Below are positions 17,106-26,497 of a stretch of DNA of 64,000 nucleotides, piece after piece. Location of the stretch: contig NZ_JABXWU010000003.1 of NCBI RefSeq assembly GCF_014595945.1, positions 148,685 through 212,684 on the forward strand. Direction: 5' to 3'. Every line of letters starts with the position of its first letter. The stretch's first letter is position 1. This stretch comes from Alkalibacillus aidingensis. Lineage in GTDB: Bacteria > Bacillota > Bacilli > Bacillales > Alkalibacillaceae. The notes below the pieces were generated by a model. It saw nothing but the letters and a program-made list of their open reading frames with translations. It had not been told where the DNA came from and ran no database searches. The position numbers were made by a program, and so were the translations under genes.

Positions 17106-17209
17106 TTTTTACTCACCTCTATAGGTTTTACTATGCCCTAAGTATTCATGAGAACATGATTTTAGCCATTTTGTACGATTACCATAACACATTTTAGTTA
17201 GAAAAGTCG

Positions 17210-17240
17210 AAAAACTTGGAATCCATATATAGAATTCCAA
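17210..17240 (-). terminator. Terminator after yhjD
   Basis: On the minus strand TTGGAAT...ATTCCAA with an A/T-rich loop, then GTTTTT. It is weaker than the others, having few G-C pairs. Confidence 0.5.
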
Positions 17241-17285
17241 ATATATTAGTAATAGGTATTTAGTTTCAAAAGCTTCAAACAAAAA

Positions 17286-17675
17286 CTACGCATAGTCGGG
17301 TGTTGGTTTGTTGGTCGTATCGATCGTTTCGAACATCAGCTCATATAAAATCTGTTCAACTTTCTTACGGACAGCTGGGTTAAAGTACCGACGCTCTTCC
17401 TCGTATCCGTGGGCCAAAAATAAATAGGTGGAAAAGGTGTCGTTTTTTTGAATAAATACGACATCCATTTTGCGTTGGTCCATATTCTTCCGTAAATCTC
17501 GTCGTTCGGTTCGTGCTTGGTGAATCATGCGACGGAGCAGTTCTAAGTAAGGCTCTTTTATTTTAAACGATCCTGATTCAATTAACTTGATGTCTTTCTC
17601 TAAAACAACGATGGCCATCGATAAAAATAAGAATCTTGATGCTATTTTTCCTTCCTCTTCATTTAAGTATTGCAC
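17286..17675 (-). CDS. yhjD: YhjD family sporulation-associated protein
   Basis: 129 residues, GTG at 17675 about seven bases behind GGAGGG. The pattern (EEGKIASRFLFLSMAIVVLEKD, YLELLRRMIHQA, then a basic RRDLRKN segment and FSTYLFLAHGYEEERRYFN) matches the YhjD family, helical cytoplasmic proteins made in sporulating Bacillus. The molecular role is unknown. It diverges from yhjE as in B. subtilis. Unexpectedly, the promoter in front is SigA-like and carries a LexA-like box. Confidence 0.85.
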   Translation of the reverse strand: MQYLNEEEGKIASRFLFLSMAIVVLEKDIKLIESGSFKIKEPYLELLRRMIHQARTERRDLRKNMDQRKMDVVFIQKNDTFSTYLFLAHGYEEERRYFNPAVRKKVEQILYELMFETIDTTNKPTPDYA

Positions 17676-17702
17676 AGTGATCCCTCCGTTGTTATTAGTT
17701 AT

Positions 17703-17745
17703 CGAACGTTTGTTCTATTATATGATAATCTTGATAAAATATCAA
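17703..17745 (-). promoter_or_regulatory. yhjD promoter with overlapping LexA-like (SOS) box
   Basis: On the minus strand TTGATA (17745-17740), a 17-base spacer and TATAAT (17722-17717). Directly after the -10, at 17716-17703, the plus strand reads CGAACGTTTGTTCT. The Bacillus LexA consensus is CGAAC-RNRY-GTTYG; this site has both half-sites, differing in the third centre base and the last base. A repressor there would cover the start point. It could also affect yhjE-addBA, which diverge from the same gap. Confidence 0.6.
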
Positions 17746-17841
17746 ACACTAAAGAAGAAAAGATTTCGTCTCTAAAAGTGGGCAAGCGTTCATTTTTCTT
17801 ATAAAATGATAAGTAGAGACCAAAGATGGGAGAAAGAGACC

Positions 17842-18489
17842 ATGAATGAAGACGTTTCAAACTTAGATGAACTACAAGACATGATATCGGATTCAGTCGT
17901 TGGAGATTTTATCATTCAATTGTTGCAATTTTATGGTGGTTTTGGTCCAATTCCGGGGATTCTTCTGCCATTTATAGAAGCGTTCTTACCGTTTTTGCCA
18001 ATTATCGTGTTTATATTAGCGAACTCGATTGTTTACGGATTGGTCATGGGTTTTCTTTTATCATGGGCAGGTAGTTTGGCAGGAGCGATTATCGTCTTTG
18101 TCTTAGTGCGAAAGAGTGAAAAGTTTCGCTGGGTAAGGCGAATTAAATATCAGAAGCATATTCAAAAGATTACGACCTTCTTTGATCGACGTGGTTTTAC
18201 GCCATTATTTTTATTATTGTGCTTTCCGTTTTCGCCTTCAGCCTTATTAAATGTCGTTGTGGCATTTACGAAGATGTCAATTAAACAGGTGATTTTAGCT
18301 TTAGCGTTAGGAAAAGCGGTCATGATTTTTTCAGTATCTTATGTAGGGGATAGTATAACGTCATTTGCAGAAGAACCTGTAAAAACGATCATTGTAGGGA
18401 TTGCGATTGGTCTGTTTTGGATCATCGGAAAATATATTGAGAAGCGAATTCAAACAGACGTTGAGCGAGAAGATGGTGAAACGACCTAG
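17842..18489 (+). CDS. yhjE: YhjE, TVP38/TMEM64 (DedA-like, SNARE-associated) membrane protein
   Basis: 215 residues. ATG 17842 (M-N-E-D-V-S-N-L) has GGGAGA ahead of it; an ATG twelve codons upstream has none. Several membrane helices follow, with the conserved block FLSWAGSLAGAIIVFVLVRK and, later, FDRRGFTPLFLLLCFPFSPSALLNVVVAFTKMS, which is the VTT/SNARE-associated core. Members of this superfamily are lipid scramblases or transporters; the substrate here is unknown. It starts the yhjE-addB-addA unit. sipV, which follows yhjE in B. subtilis, is absent. Confidence 0.88.
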   Translation: MNEDVSNLDELQDMISDSVVGDFIIQLLQFYGGFGPIPGILLPFIEAFLPFLPIIVFILANSIVYGLVMGFLLSWAGSLAGAIIVFVLVRKSEKFRWVRRIKYQKHIQKITTFFDRRGFTPLFLLLCFPFSPSALLNVVVAFTKMSIKQVILALALGKAVMIFSVSYVGDSITSFAEEPVKTIIVGIAIGLFWIIGKYIEKRIQTDVEREDGETT

Positions 18490-18503
18490 CCTATAAAGGG
18501 GGA

Positions 18504-21500
18504 ATGAGTGTGGGTTTACAGTTTATTTTAGGACGAGCTGGATCAGAGATTGGCTCGTACTGTTTAGAAGAAATTGAACGTGAATTAAAACAGGATCCAA
18601 CAGGTGATCCGATTTTTTATATTGTTCCAGACCAAATGGCATTTCAACAAGAGTATGATTTATTAAGAAAAAGCGATTTAGCTGGGTCTATTCGTGCTCA
18701 GGTGTTTAGCTTCTCACGGTTAGCTTGGTTTGTGTTCCAAGAAGTAGGAGGGGGTACGAAGCCATTTGTGACGTCAACTGGAATCCAAATGCTGTTAAGA
18801 AAAATTGCCGAGGAACATCAGGAGTCGTTTGATGCTTTTCAAAAAGCGATGGATAAGCAAGGTTTTATCGACCAGTTGGAGAAAATGATCACCGAGTTGA
18901 AAAGATATCGTGTGACACCGGAATCGTTGCAAAGCGTTCTAGATGAGTTGAGTCGTTTTGAGCATTTAACGCCTAATGAAATGGCGTTAAAGCATAAGCT
19001 TGAAGATCTATTACTTATTTATGAAAAATTAGATGAACAACTCAAAGGGCATTATGTGGATAGTGAGGATCAGCTTGAACTGTTGGTTGAAAAAATTGCT
19101 CAAACTAATGTGTTAAGCCAGTCAACTATTTATATCGATGGCTTCTATCGGTTTACACCACAAGAGCTTTATGTTCTAGAAGCACTCATGCGTTATACAA
19201 AAGAGGTTAAAGTTGCACTCATCTTAGATGAAAAGCACCAAGAAGTGGGTGAACTTGATTTATTCTTCCAAACGCGTAAGACTTATGAATCGTTAATCGA
19301 AATGGCTGATCATCATCAGATAAATGTAAAAGACACGATTAAGCTTTATCCTGATGAGCGTCGCTTTAAAGATAACTTGGCATTTCAACATCTAGAGCGC
19401 CATTTTGACCAACATCCGGTGCAAACTTTTGAAGGGGAGGCACCGATCAAATTAGTTGAGGCGGTTCATCCAAGAGCAGAAGTCGAAGGGGTTGCTCAAG
19501 AGATGATTCGCTTAGTACGTGAAGAAGGCTATCGTTATCGCGATTTTGCGGTGTTAATGCGTGATGATCGTACTTATCATGACTTAATTGAAACTATTTT
19601 TAAAGATTATGATATTCCAGTTTTCTTAGATGAAAAGAGAACGATGTTAAACCATCCGTTTATCGAGTTAATCCGTAGTGCGTTAGAATTGGTTGAACGA
19701 AACTGGCGTTATGATACGTTATTTAGGTTACTTAAGACAGGCTTTATTAAACCCACAAATGAGGCGTATCCATTAAATGAAGAGGCGATTGATCTACTAG
19801 AAAATTATGTGCTTGAATACGGAATTCGTACGCGTGAACAGTGGTTAAAGGAGCAGGGTTGGACTTATCAACGCTTATTTGGACTTGATATTCGTAAGCA
19901 AACAGACGAAGAGTTAGAAGTACAAAAACAAATAAATGCATACCGTCAACAGGTCGTAGATTACTTAGAGATGTTTGATGAACAAATACGCCAAGCTAAA
20001 ACGGTCAAGGAGCGCTGTCAAGTTATTTATAGCTGGCTTGAACAAATTGCAGCACCTGAAACGTTGGAAGCACTTCGTGACGATTTTGATGCTCGTGGTG
20101 ATGTCGAAACAGCACGTGAACAAGAGCAGGCATGGCAAGCAGTCATGCAGCTATTTGATGAAATGGTCGACATGTTAGGTGAAGAGGAGTTTTCTTTGAA
20201 ATTGTTTGGCGAGGTTATGGAAGCAGGTTTTGAGACACTAAAGTTTTCCCATGTTCCCCCAACCATTGATCACGTGATTGTTGGTAATGTTGAACGCTCC
20301 CGTATTACCGATGTGAAGGTGAACTTTATTTTAGGAGTTAATGAAGGTGTGTTCCCGATGAAACCAATGAGTGAAGGGTTAGTCACCGATGAAGAGCGTG
20401 AATTATTAGACTCACAAGGGATCACATTAGCGGATCAGGCGGACCGGGTCTTATTAGATGATCGTTTTTATATGTACTTAGCATTTACTCTCGGAAGTGA
20501 ACAGTTATGGGTGAGTCATCCGTTTAGTGATGCAGAGGGAAATCAAAAGACCGAGGCCCCCATTATTAAACAACTAAAAACGATGTACCCACAAGCAGAA
20601 GTGAAAATGTTACTCGATGATGAGGATGAAGAAGATCCACTTCGATTTATTACCAATCCAGTAAAGTCACGTGCGATATTAACAGCTGAATTATCAAGAT
20701 ATTTGCGTGGTTATCCAATTGCCGGGGTTTATTGGGATACCCTACATTGGTTTATGGAAAAAGAATCAAAAACAGATGAAACCCAGCAAATTTTAAGCAG
20801 TTTATTTTATCGCAACGAGCCAGTTGACCTCGAACCAGAAACAGCTAAGCAAATATTTGATACAACCATCAAATCGAGTGTGTCGCGCTTAGAAACCTAC
20901 CATCAGTGTGCTTATCATTATTTTGCTAAATACACGTTAGGTCTTAAGGAACGTAACTTATATCAATTAGAAGCTCCGGATATCGGTCAATTATTTCATG
21001 AATCCTTAAGATTTATTACTGAATGGGTGTATGAAGATGGTAAGGCGTTTTTCGAACTCACAGAGGAGGAAATTTTACAATATGCACGTCGGGCAATTAA
21101 TCAGTTGGCCCCAATCCTACAGCATCAAATCTTGTTTAGCTCAAATCGTTACCGTTATATTTTACGTAAGTTAGAACAGGTAATCATTCGGGCAACAACG
21201 GTTTTAGCTAACCAATCAAAGCAATCAGACTTTGTACCAGCAGGAATTGAGATTGGGTTTGGTCGTCGGGAAAAGTTACCACCACTAACACTTGATTTAC
21301 CGGATGGGTATCAATTAGAACTAAGTGGTAGAGTGGACCGAGTCGATCAGGCTGAAATTGACAATCAATTATTTTTACGAATTATTGACTATAAGTCTAG
21401 CAAGAAAGATTTAAGCTTAGTTGATGTGTATTATGGATTAGCCCTCCAGATGTTAACGTATTTAGATGTCGTTTTAACTCATTCTGATCGTTGGTTAGGA

Positions 21501-21992
21501 AAAGAAGTGGAGCCTGCGGGTGTCTTGTACTTCCATGTGCATAACCCGACTTTAAATGAAACGGATATTAAGTCCTCGGTGGAAGAGGAACTATTTAAAC
21601 AATATAAAATGAAGGGCTGGCTATTAGAAGATGAGCAGGTTGCAGCTGCCATGGATAAGTCAGTTACCGGTACGTCACAAATTGCACCATTTGGTGTGAG
21701 AAAAGATGGTACTTTTACAAAGACTTCAAGAACTGTTGATAAAGATATTTTTAAGCGAATGAATCAATATGTCAGAGGGGTCATGCGTCAAGCGGGTAGT
21801 GAAATTGTACAAGGTGATGTTAGGCTAAATCCTATTCAAAAGAAAGATCATGTCGCTTGTACATTTTGTCCGTATAAGTCAGTCTGCCAATTTGATCCAT
21901 CACTAGAGGAAAAGGATTATGAACGTTTGAAGGAAGAAAAAGACGAAGTGATGCTCGAGAAAATGTTAGCAAGAGAGGGGGAGAATAAATGA
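18504..21992 (+). CDS. addB: Helicase-nuclease subunit AddB (Walker A degenerate)
   Basis: 1162 residues, ATG at 18504 directly behind AAAGGGGG. AddB pairs with AddA to process double-strand ends for RecA and to recognise Chi. The C-terminal nuclease domain is intact, with RIIDYKSSKKD (metal-binding Asp and catalytic Lys). The four iron-sulfur cysteines are also present: Cys802 in YHQCAYH and Cys1119, 1122 and 1128 in CTFCPYKSVC. The N-terminal ATP loop, normally GRAGSGKS/T, reads GRAGSEIG (residues 10-17): the Lys is Ile16 and the Ser/Thr is Gly17, so nucleotide binding there is probably lost. VPDQM, SFSRLAW and IDGFYRFTPQE are conserved. Overlaps addA by ATGA. Confidence 0.95.
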   Translation: MSVGLQFILGRAGSEIGSYCLEEIERELKQDPTGDPIFYIVPDQMAFQQEYDLLRKSDLAGSIRAQVFSFSRLAWFVFQEVGGGTKPFVTSTGIQMLLRKIAEEHQESFDAFQKAMDKQGFIDQLEKMITELKRYRVTPESLQSVLDELSRFEHLTPNEMALKHKLEDLLLIYEKLDEQLKGHYVDSEDQLELLVEKIAQTNVLSQSTIYIDGFYRFTPQELYVLEALMRYTKEVKVALILDEKHQEVGELDLFFQTRKTYESLIEMADHHQINVKDTIKLYPDERRFKDNLAFQHLERHFDQHPVQTFEGEAPIKLVEAVHPRAEVEGVAQEMIRLVREEGYRYRDFAVLMRDDRTYHDLIETIFKDYDIPVFLDEKRTMLNHPFIELIRSALELVERNWRYDTLFRLLKTGFIKPTNEAYPLNEEAIDLLENYVLEYGIRTREQWLKEQGWTYQRLFGLDIRKQTDEELEVQKQINAYRQQVVDYLEMFDEQIRQAKTVKERCQVIYSWLEQIAAPETLEALRDDFDARGDVETAREQEQAWQAVMQLFDEMVDMLGEEEFSLKLFGEVMEAGFETLKFSHVPPTIDHVIVGNVERSRITDVKVNFILGVNEGVFPMKPMSEGLVTDEERELLDSQGITLADQADRVLLDDRFYMYLAFTLGSEQLWVSHPFSDAEGNQKTEAPIIKQLKTMYPQAEVKMLLDDEDEEDPLRFITNPVKSRAILTAELSRYLRGYPIAGVYWDTLHWFMEKESKTDETQQILSSLFYRNEPVDLEPETAKQIFDTTIKSSVSRLETYHQCAYHYFAKYTLGLKERNLYQLEAPDIGQLFHESLRFITEWVYEDGKAFFELTEEEILQYARRAINQLAPILQHQILFSSNRYRYILRKLEQVIIRATTVLANQSKQSDFVPAGIEIGFGRREKLPPLTLDLPDGYQLELSGRVDRVDQAEIDNQLFLRIIDYKSSKKDLSLVDVYYGLALQMLTYLDVVLTHSDRWLGKEVEPAGVLYFHVHNPTLNETDIKSSVEEELFKQYKMKGWLLEDEQVAAAMDKSVTGTSQIAPFGVRKDGTFTKTSRTVDKDIFKRMNQYVRGVMRQAGSEIVQGDVRLNPIQKKDHVACTFCPYKSVCQFDPSLEEKDYERLKEEKDEVMLEKMLAREGENK

Positions 21993-24900
21993 AGTGGACA
22001 AAGGAGCAAGAATTAGCTATTTATGAAGGTGGCAAGGATATTCTCGTCTCTGCAGCAGCTGGCTCGGGGAAGACGGCCGTGTTAGTCGAGCGAATTATTC
22101 AAAAGATGCTCGATGAAGAAGATCCCTATAATATTGATGAAATGTTAGTGGCGACCTTCACGAATGCAGCAGCCCAAGAAATGAGAACTAGAGTCGGCCA
22201 AGCTTTGGAGAAAGCATTAGAGTCGAACCCTAAGAGTGTCCATTTAAAAAAACAAATCGCCCTTCTCCAGCGAGCGAATATTTCAACGTTACATGCTTTT
22301 TGTATGAATGTTGTGCGTAAGTATAGTTACCAATTGGATATAGACCCTAGTTTTCGTATTTTAGATAATGTAGAGTCTGAATTACTCAAAAGAGATGTGA
22401 TCCAAGAGGTTTTTGAATATTGGTATGGAAAAGAAGGTGAGGAACAGGAAGCCTTTTTCCGTTTTGTTGACAGCTTTTCTAATGACCGTAATGATGAGCA
22501 GGTAGAAGAGCTCGTACTAAAAGTCCATAACTTTGCGATCCAGAATCCTTGGCCAGTTCAATGGTTAGATGAATTGGTTGAGATGTATGATGTTGGTGAC
22601 GATTCAACTCTTGATGATTTAGTATGGATGCCGTATGCCAGAGCAGATATTAAAGAGGCGTTTGAATCCTTAATGTTTGACGTGAATCATGCGATCAATC
22701 TGGCACAAGAGGTTGATGGCCCTCAGCATTATTTAGAAACGTTAGAACAGGATAAAGAATTATTTCAACAAGTGATGGAGTATATAGGAGCTCCCTGGGA
22801 AGATTTACGCCATGCTTTGTTAGAAAGACAAAGTTTTGCTCGTTTATCTAGCAAAAAAGTAGAATGTAACGAAGATTTAAAGCAGCGTGTGAAAGATATA
22901 AGAGACCGTTATAAGAAGAAGTATTCAGGGGTAATCAAGCAATGGTTTCAGCGCGAACCATCCGCTTTAGTGAATGATTTACGGAAATTAAAACCACAAA
23001 TTGAACAGCTAGTTAAGGTGGTTAAAGAGTTTGATGAACGATTAGAAGTGGAAAAACTGGAGCGAGGCGTTGTTGATTTTTCAGATCTAGAGCATTACAG
23101 CTTACAAATACTTTTGAGTGAAGACGCTACCCCTGATAACCTAAAGCCATCTGAGGTTGCTAAACAATTCCAAAAACAGTTTCGTGAAGTGTTGATTGAC
23201 GAATATCAAGATACCAACTTGGTTCAAGAAACAATCCTAACGATGCTAACAGGAGATGAATCTGGTGGCAATCTATTTATGGTTGGAGATGTGAAGCAAA
23301 GTATTTACGGCTTCCGTCACGCTGAGCCAAGCTTGTTTATGAAAAAGTATCAAGAATTCCAAAATGGTGAGAATTCAAATATGCGAATTGACCTAGCTAG
23401 AAACTTTCGTAGTCGTTTTGAAGTGTTATCTAGCACGAACTACGTTTTTCGACAGTTGTTAGATGAACAAGTTGGTGACATGGAATACGAAAAAGAGGCT
23501 GAATTAATTTACAGTAATAAGGTTTATGATACGTTAACAACTTCAGATGTGGATACAGAGCTTCATATTATCACACGTGATAAAGATGACGAGAGCGAAG
23601 AGCAATCTGATGAGTGGAAGTACCTTGAGAAAGCCCAACTTGAAGCGCGAGCTTATGCAAAGAAAATTCAATCTTGGGTAGGTACGGATGGCTCTCGGCC
23701 GATGTCTATCATTGATAAAGAAACCGAGCGTCCAAGACCGGTAAAGTACAAGGATATTGTCATTCTCATGCGCTCAAAACCTTGGTTTGGTGTCGTGGTA
23801 GAGGAGCTTAAGCAGTTAGGGATACCGGTGTATGCAGATATGTCAGAGGGATACTTAGAAGCGATTGAAGTACAAGTGATGTTAAACTTGTTGAAATCAA
23901 TTGATAATCCTAAGCAGGATATCCCACTTGCGAGTGTGTTGAAATCACCTATTGTCGGTTTAAATGAAGATGAGTTAGCAAAGATTCGTCTGCATGGACG
24001 AAAGGAGACATTTCATCAAGCTGTTAAAAATTACATGAGAGCTGGTGAGGACGGCGAATTAATTCGTCGTTTGGAACGGTTTTTTAGCATGTTTACCAAA
24101 TGGCGCCAAGAAGCAAGGTATGGTGCTTTATCTCAACTGATTTGGCAAATTTATCGCGAGACAGGTTATTATGAATTTGTCGGTGGCACACCCGGTGGTA
24201 AGCAGCGACAAGCCAACTTGCGCGCTCTTTATGACCGAGCACGTAGTTATGAGAACACAGCCTATCGAGGTCTCTTTCGTTTTTTACGTTTTATCGAAAA
24301 AATGGAGGAGAACGGAGAGGATCTAGCAGCTGCACGTGCATTAGGTGAGCAAGAAGATGTTGTTAGACTGATGTCGATTCACTCTAGTAAAGGTTTGGAA
24401 TTCCCCATAGTGATTCTGGGTGCAGCTGATAAGGATTTTAACACAGCTGATTATAAGAAACGTTATTTGATGCATAAGCGCCTTGGCTTAGGGGCTAAGT
24501 TTATGGATGTGGATAATCGCATTATGTATAAAACGTTCCCATTTGAAGCAATTTCGGTTGCCAATAAGCGTGAAATGTTAGCCGAGGAGATGCGTGTTTT
24601 ATACGTTGCTTTAACACGAGCAAAGGAGAAGCTAGTCATTGTTGGAACGATTAACGACTGGGACAAACGTCATGCTAAGTGGCAGGAGATTGCTTCGCAT
24701 CCACAATGGGTCTTACCACCACACGTTCGAGTAGAGCAATCCAACTATTTAAATTGGATTGGTATGTCATTAATCAGACATGGTGGGACGGATAAATTAG
24801 GGGAAGGGCCAGTTGACAGACAGGTTCCTAGTGAAATTCGTGATGATGATTCAACATGGCAGGTTTGGATTGAACATGCGAGTGTTTATGAAGAACCTGA

Positions 24901-25711
24901 GTGGATTACGGTCAAACGTAATGATGATTTAGAACAAGCGATTAAAGAATGGGACTCTAGTAAAATTGAAGCAAAGTCAGATGAATTTGACAAAGTTGGT
25001 CAACGTTTAACCTTTTCATATTCTTTTCCAAGTAGTGTTCATCACCGAGCGAAGCAAACGGTTACGGAGTTAAAAAGATTACGACAAGAGGAAGATGAGA
25101 CCAGTGCGACTGATTTCATAAGACGTTCAATAAAGCATTCACTCAAACGTCCACGTTTTATGCAACAAGATGACCAAACGCTGACGAAGGCCGAAATCGG
25201 TAGTGCGATGCACGCTGTTATGCAACATCTTCCTTTTAATCGTGAATGGGAGGAAGACGGTTTACGTGAGTTTGTATCTGATTTAGTTATCAAGGAAATT
25301 TTGACTGATGAGGAAGCAGATGCGGTTGATTATCAGTCAATTTTACAACTGTTTAAAACACCAGTTGGCCAGATGCTGCTAAATGCAGATGAGGTTAAAC
25401 GCGAATTACCATTTACGATGGAGCTAAGTGCCAAGGAGATCTATCCAGATTGGCAGGATGACACAGATGAAAGTGTGCTCATTCAAGGTGTCATTGATTG
25501 TATTATTAAGTATGAAGGTAAGTGGTATTTAGTTGATTATAAAACAGATCGCGTTGTCGGTGATCTTGATGATCAGCAGATTAAAAGACTGTCTGACCGT
25601 TACAAATTGCAGGTTGATCTATATTGTCGCGCCTTTGAGAGTATATGGAATGTTGATTTAGAAGGAGTATTCTTGTATTACTTTGATCGTTCACTAATGA
25701 TTAACCTTTAA
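21989..25711 (+). CDS. addA: Helicase-nuclease subunit AddA
   Basis: 1240 residues, coupled to addB by ATGA overlap (21989-21992). UvrD-like helicase with all expected motifs: Walker A AAAGSGKT (Lys28), ATFTNAAAQEMR (Ia), DEYQDTN (II), GDVKQSIYGFR (III), RLMSIHSSKGLEFPIV (V) and VLYVALTRAKEKLVI (VI). The C-terminal nuclease domain has LVDYKTDR. It is the motor and one of two nucleases of the AddAB recombination enzyme. In B. subtilis addA is followed by sbcD-sbcC; here a long terminator follows and sbcCD is not in this window. Confidence 0.97.
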   Translation: MKWTKEQELAIYEGGKDILVSAAAGSGKTAVLVERIIQKMLDEEDPYNIDEMLVATFTNAAAQEMRTRVGQALEKALESNPKSVHLKKQIALLQRANISTLHAFCMNVVRKYSYQLDIDPSFRILDNVESELLKRDVIQEVFEYWYGKEGEEQEAFFRFVDSFSNDRNDEQVEELVLKVHNFAIQNPWPVQWLDELVEMYDVGDDSTLDDLVWMPYARADIKEAFESLMFDVNHAINLAQEVDGPQHYLETLEQDKELFQQVMEYIGAPWEDLRHALLERQSFARLSSKKVECNEDLKQRVKDIRDRYKKKYSGVIKQWFQREPSALVNDLRKLKPQIEQLVKVVKEFDERLEVEKLERGVVDFSDLEHYSLQILLSEDATPDNLKPSEVAKQFQKQFREVLIDEYQDTNLVQETILTMLTGDESGGNLFMVGDVKQSIYGFRHAEPSLFMKKYQEFQNGENSNMRIDLARNFRSRFEVLSSTNYVFRQLLDEQVGDMEYEKEAELIYSNKVYDTLTTSDVDTELHIITRDKDDESEEQSDEWKYLEKAQLEARAYAKKIQSWVGTDGSRPMSIIDKETERPRPVKYKDIVILMRSKPWFGVVVEELKQLGIPVYADMSEGYLEAIEVQVMLNLLKSIDNPKQDIPLASVLKSPIVGLNEDELAKIRLHGRKETFHQAVKNYMRAGEDGELIRRLERFFSMFTKWRQEARYGALSQLIWQIYRETGYYEFVGGTPGGKQRQANLRALYDRARSYENTAYRGLFRFLRFIEKMEENGEDLAAARALGEQEDVVRLMSIHSSKGLEFPIVILGAADKDFNTADYKKRYLMHKRLGLGAKFMDVDNRIMYKTFPFEAISVANKREMLAEEMRVLYVALTRAKEKLVIVGTINDWDKRHAKWQEIASHPQWVLPPHVRVEQSNYLNWIGMSLIRHGGTDKLGEGPVDRQVPSEIRDDDSTWQVWIEHASVYEEPEWITVKRNDDLEQAIKEWDSSKIEAKSDEFDKVGQRLTFSYSFPSSVHHRAKQTVTELKRLRQEEDETSATDFIRRSIKHSLKRPRFMQQDDQTLTKAEIGSAMHAVMQHLPFNREWEEDGLREFVSDLVIKEILTDEEADAVDYQSILQLFKTPVGQMLLNADEVKRELPFTMELSAKEIYPDWQDDTDESVLIQGVIDCIIKYEGKWYLVDYKTDRVVGDLDDQQIKRLSDRYKLQVDLYCRAFESIWNVDLEGVFLYYFDRSLMINL

Positions 25712-25759
25712 ATACCAAGCGCCATTTCATACTGTGAAATGGCGCTTGGTATGTTTTTT
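25712..25759. terminator. Strong terminator after addA
   Basis: Eighteen-base perfect arms ATACCAAGCGCCATTTCA / TGAAATGGCGCTTGGTAT, a five-base loop and six Ts. It also lies at the end of the convergent minus-strand gene at 25771. Confidence 0.95.
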
Positions 25760-25770
25760 ATATTAACCTT

Positions 25771-26319
25771 TCATTGTTGAGCATAATCAATTGAATTGGC
25801 GATATCGACCAAATTATCGGGTGTAATGAGCTCTGTAATTCTTCGGTCAATACTAATCATATACTGCCAACCTTCCTTTTCGAAAACGAACACATTAAAC
25901 CCAGCAATAGCTATATACTTAGCTTCATTCCCATAATTGAGTGAGTACTTTCCAAGAGTTTCCTTGTTTTCGATGGGGATTTTTTCTTCTAATGGTCGAA
26001 TATCAATTTTATAATGATTGATTAATAATTCTTCATTTAAAAAAGTGATTTCAAGTGAATGGCCTAGTTGGTTTTCCTCTCCGTTTTTAAATCGTCCGAA
26101 CTGATGTGTAAATTCAATGGGTGGAACACGTAATGGCAGTGTTACGCTCCGACCGTAATATTCTTCGAACGCTCCAACGGCCTCTTCTACCGTCGTATAA
26201 CCCAGATCAGGGAATGACTCTTCAAATGGTTTAGGATTATCTACTTCCTGCCCTTCGACAGATAAGGTTGGAAACATAGCTAAAATAGCTATTAATAAAA
26301 GGTGCAGAACTTTCCACAT
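25771..26319 (-). CDS. Secreted protein of unknown function, DUF4367-like C-terminus
   Basis: 182 residues. ATG 26319 (M-W-K-V-L-H) is preceded closely by AGGTGAT; an ATG five codons upstream is less well placed. Residues 1-24 form a signal peptide (LLLIAILAMFPTLSVEGQ) without a lipobox. The mature protein is acidic and ends in GWQYMISIDRRITELITPDNLVDIANSI. That resembles the end of DUF4367 domains found in extracytoplasmic stress-sensing proteins, though I am not sure of the match. It is a single gene, convergent with addA. Confidence 0.7.
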   Translation of the reverse strand: MWKVLHLLLIAILAMFPTLSVEGQEVDNPKPFEESFPDLGYTTVEEAVGAFEEYYGRSVTLPLRVPPIEFTHQFGRFKNGEENQLGHSLEITFLNEELLINHYKIDIRPLEEKIPIENKETLGKYSLNYGNEAKYIAIAGFNVFVFEKEGWQYMISIDRRITELITPDNLVDIANSIDYAQQ

Positions 26320-26436
26320 AACATCACCTAGCATTCATTTTCTCGTATCTTTCCCCATATAATGATTAATTATCCTGTCACAGAAGTTTAAACAACAATG
26401 TGATGTATTTAATTTTATTTAAAAAGTGAGGTATGC

Positions 26437-26461
26437 TATAATCAGATTATAATAATTATAA
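26437..26461 (+). promoter_or_regulatory. zosA promoter with perfect PerR box
   Basis: Extended -10 TGCTATAAT (TATAAT at 26437-26442, weak TTTATT -35 at 26414-26419). It is followed at 26447-26461 by TTATAATAATTATAA, identical to the PerR consensus TTATAATnATTATAA. Fur boxes would have TGATAAT and Zur boxes TCGTAAT arms, so PerR is the best reading. The site covers the start region. zosA is a PerR target in B. subtilis. Confidence 0.88.
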
Positions 26462-26497
26462 ATAAATACTTATTATAAACAGGATAGGGGGAGGACT

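Noticed and set aside
25042..25293. Minus-strand frame inside addA
   Set aside because: Ser/Cys-rich antisense shadow of a long conserved gene; no start signal.
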